From positions 1 to 64,000 of the forward strand of contig NZ_JAHCTA010000006.1 in the NCBI RefSeq assembly GCF_018474025.1: a stretch of DNA of 64,000 bases, given 5' to 3'. The DNA is from Alteromonas oceanisediminis. GTDB taxonomy: Bacteria > Pseudomonadota > Gammaproteobacteria > Enterobacterales > Alteromonadaceae. Within the stretch, counting starts at the first letter, position 1, and each line of letters starts with the position of its first letter. The position numbers and the translations under genes are program-made. The notes beneath the pieces are model-generated. The model was not told the origin of the DNA, searched no databases, and saw only the letters and a list, made by a program, of their open reading frames with translations. Below are positions 44,577-54,077 of the stretch, in pieces.

Positions 44577-45809
44577 TCAAAAGTAGTAACGCGTTCCAAT
44601 TTGGTACTGTTGTTCAGTCAGTTTGCTAGGAAGTTCGTTATACGTTCTCGACCATCGATCGCTGTGGATAACTGAGTATTCAGCTAACAGAAAGACATTT
44701 CGATTTATTTTGTAACGATATGAAATTGATAATGCACGCCCTTGCTCATCGTTATTATCACCTACAATTTCATCCAAATCTTCGACCTTAAATTTCTCCA
44801 ACCTGATCGCAACTTGATGCTGGTCCCACCATCTTCTTGCCAGTAAAAAATGATTGGAGAATTTGTTGTCAACCAGATCTAAATTTTTTGGCGATGTCAT
44901 TGTCGTTTGGCCCTGCATGAACTGAGCTAGAATTTCCCATTGCTCGCTTATTCGAAATTTAATAGCTGAGTGTAGAAAAGCGGTATCCCATGTGTATTGG
45001 CCATTTTTAACGATGCCGCGTTCCGCATTATTGTCATAGACACCCAATGTTACAGACAACCTTCGCCGATAGCTCCAGTCACCACTGATATGCCCCCCCC
45101 ACCTATTATCCAATTCAATGAACGGGTCGGAAAGTTCAGCTTGAAATGCGAGTTCCCGATCACGAGCAGAAAACTGTTGAATGGGCAGTTTTTGATGAAT
45201 CAAAGACTGTTGATTTCCAACTGTCCAACCATGCCACGCTAACATCGCTCCGGCGGTATCATTATTCTGAAAAATGTCGATACTCAACGCAAAGTTGTGT
45301 TCTGACTGGTGAAATTTTCCTAATTTCTCAACGCTGATATTGAAACCAGTATTGCGTAACTCCTCTCCCACCCAATTGTTTATTCCACTTGAAGTGAGAG
45401 TGTAGGGCGTTGACCACGCTATTGAGACATTCTCGATACTGATTTTCGGATAATACAAACCCATTTTTGCTGTTACACGAATACCATTCACACTTGGCAC
45501 CCACTTATACTGGGCGTATGCTTCAGACACTCCAATTTGACCTAATCCGTTTTCGGTGGATGCATTTGCGACAACATTGGCCGACCATTGAGACGTGAAG
45601 TCAATCGCGTAGTGAACACCCAGTTGCTCCAATGAGAAATTCAATCCTTCAGGATGATTAAACTTTCCATACCCCCCAGAAATATAGCTTTTACCGCTGT
45701 TAACTACTGAAGATAACCTGACATCAATGATTCCTTTTATAGACTGCTCTGTACCATTTGCGCTTAACGCCAGTGACAACAATCCAAAGCTTATTACGTA
45801 TTTGTGCAT
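44577..45809 (-). CDS. outer-membrane porin-like beta-barrel protein
   Basis: A 410-residue protein with a signal peptide (MHKYVISFGLLSLALSANG) and many alternating amphipathic strands, ending 'QYQIGTRYYF' with the terminal Phe of outer-membrane barrels. Segments such as 'LGVHYAIDFTSQWSANVVAN' and 'LLARRWWDQHQVAIRLEKFK' resemble putative porins of Alteromonadales and Vibrionales. It begins six bases after the GGDEF/EAL gene, and the trio cupredoxin, GGDEF/EAL, porin is co-directional, so they are probably one operon. The transported substrate is unknown. Confidence 0.72.
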   Translation of the reverse strand: MHKYVISFGLLSLALSANGTEQSIKGIIDVRLSSVVNSGKSYISGGYGKFNHPEGLNFSLEQLGVHYAIDFTSQWSANVVANASTENGLGQIGVSEAYAQYKWVPSVNGIRVTAKMGLYYPKISIENVSIAWSTPYTLTSSGINNWVGEELRNTGFNISVEKLGKFHQSEHNFALSIDIFQNNDTAGAMLAWHGWTVGNQQSLIHQKLPIQQFSARDRELAFQAELSDPFIELDNRWGGHISGDWSYRRRLSVTLGVYDNNAERGIVKNGQYTWDTAFLHSAIKFRISEQWEILAQFMQGQTTMTSPKNLDLVDNKFSNHFLLARRWWDQHQVAIRLEKFKVEDLDEIVGDNNDEQGRALSISYRYKINRNVFLLAEYSVIHSDRWSRTYNELPSKLTEQQYQIGTRYYF

Positions 45810-45815
45810 AGTGCT

Positions 45816-48152
45816 TTACAACCGGCTAGGCGCATAAGGAGAGCCATCCAACCAAGTAGATATTTCATCGTGGGGCAAAGGTTTACTAATAAAATAGCCT
45901 TGAGCAAAGTCGCACTTAGCATCCGTCAGCCATTGAAGAGTGGCTTGGTCTTCGACGCCTTCGGCAACAACTGAAAGCCGCAAATTGCGAGCCAGTTCCA
46001 ATGTAGAGTTGACGATAATTTTGTCGCTCTCATCGCTTGCAAGACGTTGCACAAAAGAACGATCTATTTTTAATTCCTGTACAGGAAGAAGCTTAAGCTG
46101 GCCCAGAGATGAATACCCGGTCCCATAGTCATCAATTGAAATAGTAAATCCTGATTCACGAAGGCGGGTCAGTTGTTGTATCGCAATGTCGGGTTTTTCT
46201 ACAATAGCTTCTTCGGTAATTTCCAATGAAATGACTGAATCTGGCAGGTTGTGTTTTAATTTTAAATCTAATAGATAATCACAGTAAGTTACGTCAAGAA
46301 TGTTTTCGGGTGAAATATTAATCGCAATGTTAAGAACGATTCCTTCAGTTACCCACTCCTCATACTGCGATATCGCTCTGGCTGTCACCCAGCGCGTTAG
46401 CGCAGCCATTTGCCCGGTTTTTTCTGCGATGTTAATAAACGAATCGGGTGGAATTAACCCTTTCTCAGGACTCTCCCATCGGACAAGCGCCTCTGCCCCA
46501 AATATTCGCATGGATTTCAAATCTAACTTTGGCTGGTAGAACAGAACAAGCTCGTTATTGTCAATGGCCTTTTTCAAATGGCTCATTAGATACAATCGTT
46601 CTAAAGCGTTTGCGTCAAAACTTGGATCGTAGATTTGAAAATGTTTTTTATGCTTCTTTGCGTAATGCATGGCAACGTTTGCTTTTTGCAACAATTCGAT
46701 AAAATTTGTGCGAAGAGTTAAACTCGCTATCGCTAAGCCAGCAACGAATTGTAGGTGTAACGTCACTCCATTGAATTGACAGTGCTCGTTCAGTTCGGCT
46801 AAAAGCGAGCTGATTATTGGTTCAATGTTGTTCGTTCTGACAATTAACACAAAGTTTTCTCCTCCTAAATGAAACTTGGAGTCAGAAAATGTGCTTACGG
46901 AAATTCGGTTTGCTACGTGTTGAATCACTTTATCGGCAATGTCATAACCAAGTGTGTCTGCAATCTCATCGGCGTTTAAAAAGCACAGCTGAATGACGAC
47001 AAAATCATCATGCGTTTTTTCAAGAATTTCAATTTCGTCAATCAATGCATTTCGATTTGGTAAATGCGTCAGAGGATCATGAAATGCTTGAAATTTTATT
47101 GTTTCCTCACGTAAAACGATAGCTTTAGTCATTGTATTAAAGTCGTTTGAAAGCTTTTCTAACTCGTCACTACTTTGAACAACGACATTTTCGCAATAAT
47201 TGCCTTCCGTAACGTTTCTCACTTGAACAATCAGCTTACGGATTGGGCTTGTAATTGATTTTGAAATAAACAGTGCGCCAAATACAGACAGTGTCAGCGT
47301 AAGCGAAATGACCAGAAACAATCGTTGCCACTGATTTCCAACGGAGGCCAATACATCAGCTTTAGACGCAAAAAGTAAAGCCGTGACCGGGAGATCATCA
47401 ATTTCACCTATCGTTACTTGGCGGTGGATAAAATTGGAATTAGTGCCAAACACTAACGATTTGTAGAATGGACTATTTGATGGGTAACGCTCGCTAAGTG
47501 AACTAGAGGTTATCGTGAGTGTATCGCCCCGCTCCGAAATAAACGCGACCTCTACACCAGTTAAGTGTGCGAGCTCATTTGCTAGACTTTTATCAATTAA
47601 GTAACCAAACCCCAACCAACCTATTGTGCGAGCGCCATTCTGAATGGGTGATAATCCGACTTGATAAAGCGTTTCGTTCAGTGAAATTAATTGAGAACCA
47701 CTGCCTGACAGTTCAAGATTTGCCTGAACTGCTTCTCGCTCACTAACCTTTCCTACTCTCACTTTTTTTTGCTGGTTTTTATCATCATATGTCATTAGCT
47801 GTGCGATAACATTGCCATCTTGGTCTATTGCTAACGCTAAATCACCTTGTATTCTTTCTCGATGATTATTGAGTGCAACTAAAACGCTCCTGATATCTTC
47901 GTTAAGGACAGTCTTCAAACCGTAATCCTTTGCAACGGTTTCTGCGAAAGCCGACAAATAATAATGGCGATTACGGAATTGTGTTTGAGACACATCTTCA
48001 GCGTTGGCGATCCGATTGCTTAGATGTGTATTTTCTAACTCTTGGCTAGCAAGGTAAGTCGAATAGAAAGATACCCCCTGGACTACAAACAAAAGAATGA
48101 TGAATAGAATGAGAATCTTTGTTTCTAGACTGCGAATCTTCATTATTGGCAT
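45816..48152 (-). CDS. membrane GGDEF/EAL cyclic-di-GMP protein
   Basis: A 778-residue signalling protein: a first membrane helix (about 10-30), a periplasmic sensor domain (about 35-280), a second helix, HAMP ('ITSPIRKLIVQVRNVTEGNY'), then a GGDEF domain whose active loop is 'HLGGENFVL', i.e. GGENF instead of GG(D/E)EF, so synthesis activity is doubtful. The C-terminal EAL domain is complete ('AEALVRWESPEKGLI', 'EITEEAIVEKPD', 'SIDDYGTGYSSLGQL', 'VVAEGVED') and should hydrolyse cyclic-di-GMP. It lies between a cupredoxin-like gene and a porin-like gene, all leftward with gaps of 5-6 bases. Confidence 0.88.
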   Translation of the reverse strand: MPIMKIRSLETKILILFIILLFVVQGVSFYSTYLASQELENTHLSNRIANAEDVSQTQFRNRHYYLSAFAETVAKDYGLKTVLNEDIRSVLVALNNHRERIQGDLALAIDQDGNVIAQLMTYDDKNQQKKVRVGKVSEREAVQANLELSGSGSQLISLNETLYQVGLSPIQNGARTIGWLGFGYLIDKSLANELAHLTGVEVAFISERGDTLTITSSSLSERYPSNSPFYKSLVFGTNSNFIHRQVTIGEIDDLPVTALLFASKADVLASVGNQWQRLFLVISLTLTLSVFGALFISKSITSPIRKLIVQVRNVTEGNYCENVVVQSSDELEKLSNDFNTMTKAIVLREETIKFQAFHDPLTHLPNRNALIDEIEILEKTHDDFVVIQLCFLNADEIADTLGYDIADKVIQHVANRISVSTFSDSKFHLGGENFVLIVRTNNIEPIISSLLAELNEHCQFNGVTLHLQFVAGLAIASLTLRTNFIELLQKANVAMHYAKKHKKHFQIYDPSFDANALERLYLMSHLKKAIDNNELVLFYQPKLDLKSMRIFGAEALVRWESPEKGLIPPDSFINIAEKTGQMAALTRWVTARAISQYEEWVTEGIVLNIAINISPENILDVTYCDYLLDLKLKHNLPDSVISLEITEEAIVEKPDIAIQQLTRLRESGFTISIDDYGTGYSSLGQLKLLPVQELKIDRSFVQRLASDESDKIIVNSTLELARNLRLSVVAEGVEDQATLQWLTDAKCDFAQGYFISKPLPHDEISTWLDGSPYAPSRL

Positions 48153-48157
48153 ATCGA

Positions 48158-48829
48158 CTAATAATCTTCTAAGAACTCAAACTCACTAGAATTCGATTGT
48201 TGTGAAGCGGGCTTTATCTTTTGAGGTAATTGAAAAATTAAAGAAGCCAACTTATTGTCTAAAATGATTGTTTTCGACAAGCGATTGCCGGTCACCTCGA
48301 GTTGAGGATGCCAGACAAATGCCGTGTACGTGCCGCTTGCTGGCAAATCGAAATTGACCTTGCCATCAACATCGGTTTTTCCAAAGAACGGCGTATCTAC
48401 GACTAACGCAAATCCACTCATCCAGTCGTGAATGTTACATCCCATGGCAACTTCTTCCGGATGCTGAAGAGGCTGAGTAACATATTGCTCGCCACCTCTC
48501 AGCTTAAACTCAAAACGGTTGTTGCCAGCCACTGAGTAGACGTGATGGGTAATGTCATCCGTGTTTTCAAACCTGATCGACTGCCCTTTTTGAAGTACAT
48601 TGACAAACGGAAAAAATGATTTGTTTTTCTGTTCAACCAATTCCTGTGTAACATTAGATTCAATTCCTTCATGCTTGCTATGCGTTACCATATAGACAAC
48701 CATATCTGGAACAGGCAGCCCATCAGGATCGATGACGACCGTCTCAAAAGGTTGTGCTGCTAATGTAGTGCAAAAACTGTATATGGTCAGAAGATAGGCC
48801 AATCTTGTTAACTTGGTTTGAAGATTCAT
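48158..48829 (-). CDS. periplasmic cupredoxin-like protein
   Basis: I use the ATG at 48829 (223 residues), which leads into a signal peptide ('LAYLLTIYSFCTTLAAQ'). The body resembles proteins annotated as methylamine-utilisation-like cupredoxins: 'FETVVIDPDGLPVPDMVVYM', 'IRFENTDDITHHVYSVAG' (first His) and 'EVAMGCNIHDWMSGFALVV' (Cys and His of a type 1 copper-like site), then a carboxypeptidase-regulatory-like beta region. It may bind copper in the periplasm and inform the downstream EAL protein, but that link is inferred from gene order. Confidence 0.75.
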   Translation of the reverse strand: MNLQTKLTRLAYLLTIYSFCTTLAAQPFETVVIDPDGLPVPDMVVYMVTHSKHEGIESNVTQELVEQKNKSFFPFVNVLQKGQSIRFENTDDITHHVYSVAGNNRFEFKLRGGEQYVTQPLQHPEEVAMGCNIHDWMSGFALVVDTPFFGKTDVDGKVNFDLPASGTYTAFVWHPQLEVTGNRLSKTIILDNKLASLIFQLPQKIKPASQQSNSSEFEFLEDY

Positions 48830-49038
48830 ATTCGTTACGCTCAAACACGCGGCTATGTTATCTAATGTACTAAACGAAAAGTCACAGAAAAAACTGCAAC
48901 TTTTTTGCGCCAGTCTTTCAACCCGCTGAGGCAAACTTATTAAACCTGTTAAGACCATACACTTGTCAACAGTCTGATCCATGTCACAGATATCAACTGA
49001 CTTTCGTTAAAGAAATAAAGAATAATATCCGAGCAGTT

Positions 49039-49629
49039 ATGGTAAACCTCCAACAGAGACACATCCCTTTAAACCAAGGTTTTACGCTAGTAGAACTTAT
49101 CGCAACGATTGTTCTGATTGGCATTTTATCGAGTGTCGCTTTGCCAAAGTTCATAAATTTCAGTAGCGACGCAAAAGTCGCAACTTTACAAGGGATCAAA
49201 GGTGCGCTTTCGACAGCGGTCACAAATGTGCAAGCAGTTTCCATGCTGCAAGGGCAGTTTAATGTGAGAAAGACTGGCCCTAATGGAGGAGTTGTTGACA
49301 TCAATGGAAATGCATTGACTGTCTACAACAATGGTGTTCCTCGAGAACTGTGGCTTAATGGATTTGAACACCTATTAGATATTGATGTAGAGCACATTGG
49401 CAGTGGGACTGGCTCGCAACAGGTTGTATGTTCTCGTCAGCCGATATGTGTCATTGATTTCTTACGGATGGATAGAGTTTTCGAAGGTAAATATGGCGCG
49501 TATGGCATCTTTTTCTTTCCAAAGGGAACCTCGTTATCAGACAGGTGCTTTGCCTATTACGGCTTTAAGCTCGACTCTGACGGCGTGTTTGAGTACATGG
49601 AAATAGACGTAGTAGAAAGCGGTTGTTGA
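49039..49629 (+). CDS. type IV prepilin-like protein (MshA-like)
   Basis: A 196-residue prepilin. The leader ends 'LNQG' and is cleaved before 'FTLVELIATIVLIGILSSVA', the hydrophobic N-terminal helix with the conserved Glu at +5. The globular part ends with a Cys pair ('SDRCFAYYGF' and 'VVESGC') that would form the D-region disulfide. It resembles MSHA-type pilins but stands alone, without pilus assembly genes, facing a GNAT gene. Confidence 0.85.
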   Translation: MVNLQQRHIPLNQGFTLVELIATIVLIGILSSVALPKFINFSSDAKVATLQGIKGALSTAVTNVQAVSMLQGQFNVRKTGPNGGVVDINGNALTVYNNGVPRELWLNGFEHLLDIDVEHIGSGTGSQQVVCSRQPICVIDFLRMDRVFEGKYGAYGIFFFPKGTSLSDRCFAYYGFKLDSDGVFEYMEIDVVESGC

Positions 49630-49646
49630 TCCACTAATACGACAAC

Positions 49647-50273
49647 CTAATTTTGCTTTTTCGCAGGTCGCTCCATAAAGGTAACCAGCGGACATGTGCC
49701 ATGTTGGGTGCCACCAACCACATGGAAACCATGCAGCCTGTAAAAAGGAATCGTTCGAGGGTTGGGCGTCTCCAAATATGCAGGAAGGGCGTCCTTGTCG
49801 ACTATTTCAAGGCATCGCTTTAACAGTTCTGAACCGTATCCAGAACCTTGAGCATTTGCGTCAGTGCCCAACCATGGAAGGTACCAATGATCACATTTCG
49901 GGTGAGCCTCATCCATGTCCTCTAGAACTTTCACCAAGTCAGCTTGCTTGTGTTCAGCGACGGTCTCGATTAACACCCTTTCGAGCTCCTGTTCATCAGG
50001 TACGGCACCGGGGGGAAGCCAAAGAGCACTGGCCTTTTCAGTAGCATGTAATGCGACCGTCCCCCGCTCAAACGCGGGCCCTGCAAACGCGCGTAGAAAG
50101 CGAGGGAAATGTTTTAAATAGTCTTCAGGTTGCGGATACATCCAGCGAATGACAGGATCAAGGATAAATGCCGACACAAGTGGAGATAAATAGGTGCCGG
50201 TATGTTCTTCGCCGACACTCTCTTGCAATGTCCAATTTTGAATCTTTAGGGATTTAGTATGCTTGCTTTCCAT
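49647..50273 (-). CDS. GNAT family N-acetyltransferase
   Basis: A 208-residue acetyltransferase. The acetyl-CoA site is in 'WYLPWLGTDANAQGSGYGSE' and the region after it ('LLKRCLEIVDKDALPAYLET', 'RTIPFYRLHGFHVVGG') is characteristic. It transfers acetyl from acetyl-CoA to an amine; the substrate is unknown. Monocistronic by spacing, convergent with the prepilin gene (17 bases). Confidence 0.85.
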   Translation of the reverse strand: MESKHTKSLKIQNWTLQESVGEEHTGTYLSPLVSAFILDPVIRWMYPQPEDYLKHFPRFLRAFAGPAFERGTVALHATEKASALWLPPGAVPDEQELERVLIETVAEHKQADLVKVLEDMDEAHPKCDHWYLPWLGTDANAQGSGYGSELLKRCLEIVDKDALPAYLETPNPRTIPFYRLHGFHVVGGTQHGTCPLVTFMERPAKKQN

Positions 50274-50398
50274 GTTGGACTGCCCTGTAAATATGGATGC
50301 GATTAAAATCTTATGCGTCGAGAAGCGCTTGCAAAATTCACGTCTGGAGAGTTTCTCACCTTCTTTCCTCTACGAGAGAGCCGCGACGCATTCACTAC

Positions 50399-52324
50399 TT
50401 ACTTTTTTAAACGCCATCGACCAAGATAACTGACAAATAGTAAGAGCAATAAATAAGCTGAAACCCCACCCCCTGACAACGGATTGCTATCCGAAGAATC
50501 ATCAGGTGCTTCTTCTGCGGGAGGACTCTCGTCTAATTCCGCCACTTCAATTTCATAATTTAGTGTCGACATTAGTCCAGTCGGGTTGTGAGCAACGAGC
50601 GTAACGAGGTGGGTTCCCTTACTCGCAAAATTGATCTCGACATTTTCTCCGTCAAATCGTTGCTGTGTTTCAGTAAACCAAGTAAACACTTTCGTTAGGG
50701 GGTCATTTTCATCTACAGCTGTGAACTCACAAGTGAGACCTGAACAGGAATGCGTTACGGAAATATTGGGACTTGGTACAATGATGTTAGTATTGACTAA
50801 CACCTCGGTCGTTACAGTAAAAGAGCCATCGCTCAGTTCGGCCCAATATTGCTTTATGCCTTCCCCATCTTTATTGACAGACAATGTGTTAGTGGAACCT
50901 AAAACTTGGTGAATGTCATACCACCGATAGGATAGTTTTCCGGGAAGCATTCCATCGGGCATAGTCATGGTGAGATTGCACTTCTTATCGTCACACAATT
51001 GAGAAACCTTGGGAGCAGAATAGACATGCAGAGATTCATTGTTGTTAATACCCACAGTCTGTAAAAGAGTCCGCTCCGCGAAAGAGTTCTCCAAAAAAAC
51101 TCGAATCATGGAAACTCCCTTGGGTAGCACTTCTTTCGGCACCAACAACTCAAAAGAAGGCTCAAGCGCTAAATCGTTAGTACTTAAAACATTTCCTTCT
51201 TCATCCACCGCAGATACAAGGTATGACTCGCTCAGTTCGCCCTCAAAACTATCCGAAATTGAATAGTCAAACTTCAATTGACCAGACTCACTGACAGTTG
51301 CCTCATTGAGGCGAATTTTCTTGATAACCTCGATAAACGATGTCTGCTGTGCAGCCGTTAAAACACTTTCAAGTTGGCGCTTTGTTGAAGGGTATATATC
51401 GTTAATAAACGCCTCACAATAGTCCCCAGCATTACCTTTAATTTCTATTGTGACACTCGGTAGGTCAAACGTTCCTGCAACATGTGCGGCAGATGTTCCA
51501 TGAGCTTCATAGAAAAAAGATGATGGAACTGAAATAAACCCATTCCCACCTACTGAGCTAAGGTAATCCGCAAGGTCTTTGGATCTTGAAATAATATCGT
51601 TATCTAACGCAGACGAATCTGAATAGATAACAGCAGCCGCCGTTGAGTGGATATCTACAAAAATGGCTTGAGCGTCTGAGTTGTTGAAAACTTTGTACAT
51701 CGCATTATTTACCGCAATGGTTTCACTCTCACTATTCGCCATGGGCCCTACATAACTTAAAGAACACGGATCTGCACTTTCAACCGCATGATCGTTACTC
51801 CAGTCAAATGAAAAGTTACGGTTTAAATCTACCCCAATTACGGAATCTGGCGATGGGCAGTAGGTATCGTTTAGATTGTTTCGAGTACGTTTTAATTCGG
51901 ATTCACTTCTTTTGATGGCGTCATGATTAGCATGAAGGAGAAAATACACTTCCGTATTCCGCAAATATTCTGTAATAGAAGGATTGTCTCCAAACTGAGT
52001 GACCAAATCGTTCATCATAAAATAAGCGAGATTGAATGCGCCGATTTCGTTGCCATGCAGCCCACTCAGGAATAGCACTTTCGAACTCTTTTGCGTTGAG
52101 TCAGACGAAACACGATAAAGTAAAATATTATCATTTTGAGAGCGGTGAGACTTACCAACAATCTCACCTGTCAACACGTCAGGATACTGATTCATCAAAG
52201 TGTGAATAGCCTGTTCTTTGCTGGCTAGATTTCCAAAGCATGAATTGACATGGGCGAATGGTAAGTCTTCTGCATGGCTATAAAATACAGTTAGACCTAG
52301 AACGGCAGTGAAGAAATAACGCAT
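50399..52324 (-). CDS. M14 zinc carboxypeptidase with GlyGly-CTERM-like tail
   Basis: A 641-residue exported peptidase. After the signal peptide (1-18) comes the M14 domain: zinc ligands in 'FLSGLHGNEIGAFNLAYFM' (HxxE) and 'VDIHSTAAAV', and the catalytic Glu in 'PSVTIEIKGNAGD'. Beta-sandwich regions follow. The last 30 residues are 'NPLSGGGVSAYLLLLLF' then 'LGRWRLKK', a Gly-rich, hydrophobic, basic tail like GlyGly-CTERM signals processed by rhombosortase and exported by type II secretion. It would trim C-terminal residues from peptides outside the cell. Confidence 0.83.
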   Translation of the reverse strand: MRYFFTAVLGLTVFYSHAEDLPFAHVNSCFGNLASKEQAIHTLMNQYPDVLTGEIVGKSHRSQNDNILLYRVSSDSTQKSSKVLFLSGLHGNEIGAFNLAYFMMNDLVTQFGDNPSITEYLRNTEVYFLLHANHDAIKRSESELKRTRNNLNDTYCPSPDSVIGVDLNRNFSFDWSNDHAVESADPCSLSYVGPMANSESETIAVNNAMYKVFNNSDAQAIFVDIHSTAAAVIYSDSSALDNDIISRSKDLADYLSSVGGNGFISVPSSFFYEAHGTSAAHVAGTFDLPSVTIEIKGNAGDYCEAFINDIYPSTKRQLESVLTAAQQTSFIEVIKKIRLNEATVSESGQLKFDYSISDSFEGELSESYLVSAVDEEGNVLSTNDLALEPSFELLVPKEVLPKGVSMIRVFLENSFAERTLLQTVGINNNESLHVYSAPKVSQLCDDKKCNLTMTMPDGMLPGKLSYRWYDIHQVLGSTNTLSVNKDGEGIKQYWAELSDGSFTVTTEVLVNTNIIVPSPNISVTHSCSGLTCEFTAVDENDPLTKVFTWFTETQQRFDGENVEINFASKGTHLVTLVAHNPTGLMSTLNYEIEVAELDESPPAEEAPDDSSDSNPLSGGGVSAYLLLLLFVSYLGRWRLKK

Positions 52325-52608
52325 GATTCAAAAGTCACTTGGAGGCTAATCGTATTGAGTAAAACGCTGAATGGCTGTCTTGAGTGCCACTAAATATTCT
52401 TTTTTTGAGAGACTTTCACTTCATTAACCTCGAACAGGGGTTCAGGATTAATAGTGAAATTTTGACACTTACCAATTGTTCTGATAGTCGATTTCACACC
52501 TTTATTGAAATGGGTAGCTCTCTACTTTCCAAAAAAGATATATCAGATTAAGTCTCAGACTCATTCAGGGAATGGTGTTCGTCTGCTGATCAAATACGCG
52601 GGCAGGCC

Positions 52609-53850
52609 CTAGTGGGGTTTACTGTTTCCGTATACATCACGGGATATTCCCTTAATGAAATCAGCTTGACTATCCAAGTATCCTGCAACGAACTTGTTTT
52701 CGTCGAGCTGCCGCATACCATGCCCCCCGTTGGGGAAGACTCTAATGGTGATGTCTTTGCCTTTTGCCCTCAGCGCTATTAGTCTCGCTAAGGTCTTTTC
52801 GACGGGCGCTTCTTTATCTTCTTCGGCCAAAGCCCAATATTGTGGCGCAGTGACATTTAAGATATTAACAATGGGATCAATGCTCCAGTCAACGTTCAAC
52901 GAGTCAAATGCAGGAATCCCCTTTTCTAAAAGCTCCTCTGGTGGCGTAGAAATTAGTACGCCGGTATAGCTCCCCCTAATCGCATTTAGCCAAGGTTCGC
53001 TCCGATACTTCTCTTTCAGCCTGATGAGCTCAGGCAAGCCGTCTCGGTACTGAGTTTTGATCATTCTGGCAGTAACGTCGGTAATTTGGCGGGCCGCCGT
53101 GATTGCATCTGTGTCTACCCCCATGGCTTTGAGTTCTAACACGACTTGGTCGGCATCTTCTTCGGTGAAATCTGCTACCAAACCGTAGCCGATAACCAGA
53201 AAATCAGCGTGCACACGATTGCTTGCAATCGGAGCCACCCACCCCCCTTGTGACAAACCCACTAAGCCAAAACGCCCAAACTTTCTATCCGCTAGCATCT
53301 TTGCTTGATTAGATGCTGCAACTAAATCATCAGCCAACAACGGGAAATTTTGAGTGTAGGTGCCTGTTGACTGGCCCGTTCCCCGTTTATCAAAAATAAA
53401 AACAGAAATGCCTCTTGCAAACAATTGGTACGGTTCTACTGCTGATTCAATCCAGCCAGTGTCTTCTGATCCGTGAGCGTAAACCACAAGGGGTGTTTCA
53501 TGGTTGGCGTTTGGTTGTAGTAAAAGTTGCCCAGCAAAGCTTGCACCACCTGAAGAAAACGTTGTATTTAAGGTGGTAGCAGGTTTCTTGACCCATTTTT
53601 TCCCTTCAAAAATAAAGGCGCCCTGATCACACAAGTGATTAGCTGAGGTTATTCTGAGAGTATGAAAACTGCCGTCAGACTTAACCACCTGATACGCACT
53701 CGGCATTTTAGTTATTGTTAAATATTCGTCACTAGCGACCTCGTAAACACCTGGCGCACATTGCTGACTTGCTGCTAAAGCGTCATTGCTATAAAAAGCA
53801 TACGAAGCAACAAGGACAAAATATCCAATCACACTTTCTCTTAATTTCAA
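52609..53850 (-). CDS. secreted alpha/beta hydrolase
   Basis: A 413-residue protein with a signal peptide ('YFVLVASYAFYSNDALA'). The alpha/beta hydrolase core has 'LVVYAHGSEDTGWIES' (oxyanion region), 'ISVFIFDKRGTGQSTG', the nucleophile elbow 'GLVGLSQGGWVAP' (Ser in GLSQGG) and a late 'FPNGGHGM' His. It may hydrolyse esters or peptides; the substrate is unknown. There are 284 bases without features before the M14 gene's start. Confidence 0.82.
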   Translation of the reverse strand: MKLRESVIGYFVLVASYAFYSNDALAASQQCAPGVYEVASDEYLTITKMPSAYQVVKSDGSFHTLRITSANHLCDQGAFIFEGKKWVKKPATTLNTTFSSGGASFAGQLLLQPNANHETPLVVYAHGSEDTGWIESAVEPYQLFARGISVFIFDKRGTGQSTGTYTQNFPLLADDLVAASNQAKMLADRKFGRFGLVGLSQGGWVAPIASNRVHADFLVIGYGLVADFTEEDADQVVLELKAMGVDTDAITAARQITDVTARMIKTQYRDGLPELIRLKEKYRSEPWLNAIRGSYTGVLISTPPEELLEKGIPAFDSLNVDWSIDPIVNILNVTAPQYWALAEEDKEAPVEKTLARLIALRAKGKDITIRVFPNGGHGMRQLDENKFVAGYLDSQADFIKGISRDVYGNSKPH

Positions 53851-54077
53851 GCCTTTTCACCTTAATTTACGTGATACAAATTTTAATCGTTACCGGTTTT
53901 CTTCAGTAGTTACCTTGCCGCTCACTTAATTGTTGCTAGCGTATTTAACCTGTCATTTAACACTGCACTTCAACTTTTTAAAATGTCAGGTTACGAAAGG
54001 AAACCTGAATTCAATTTGAGGCTGGCGATTACCGCTACACATACGCAGTCTCAGCATAAATTGAACGCCTTATTTTA

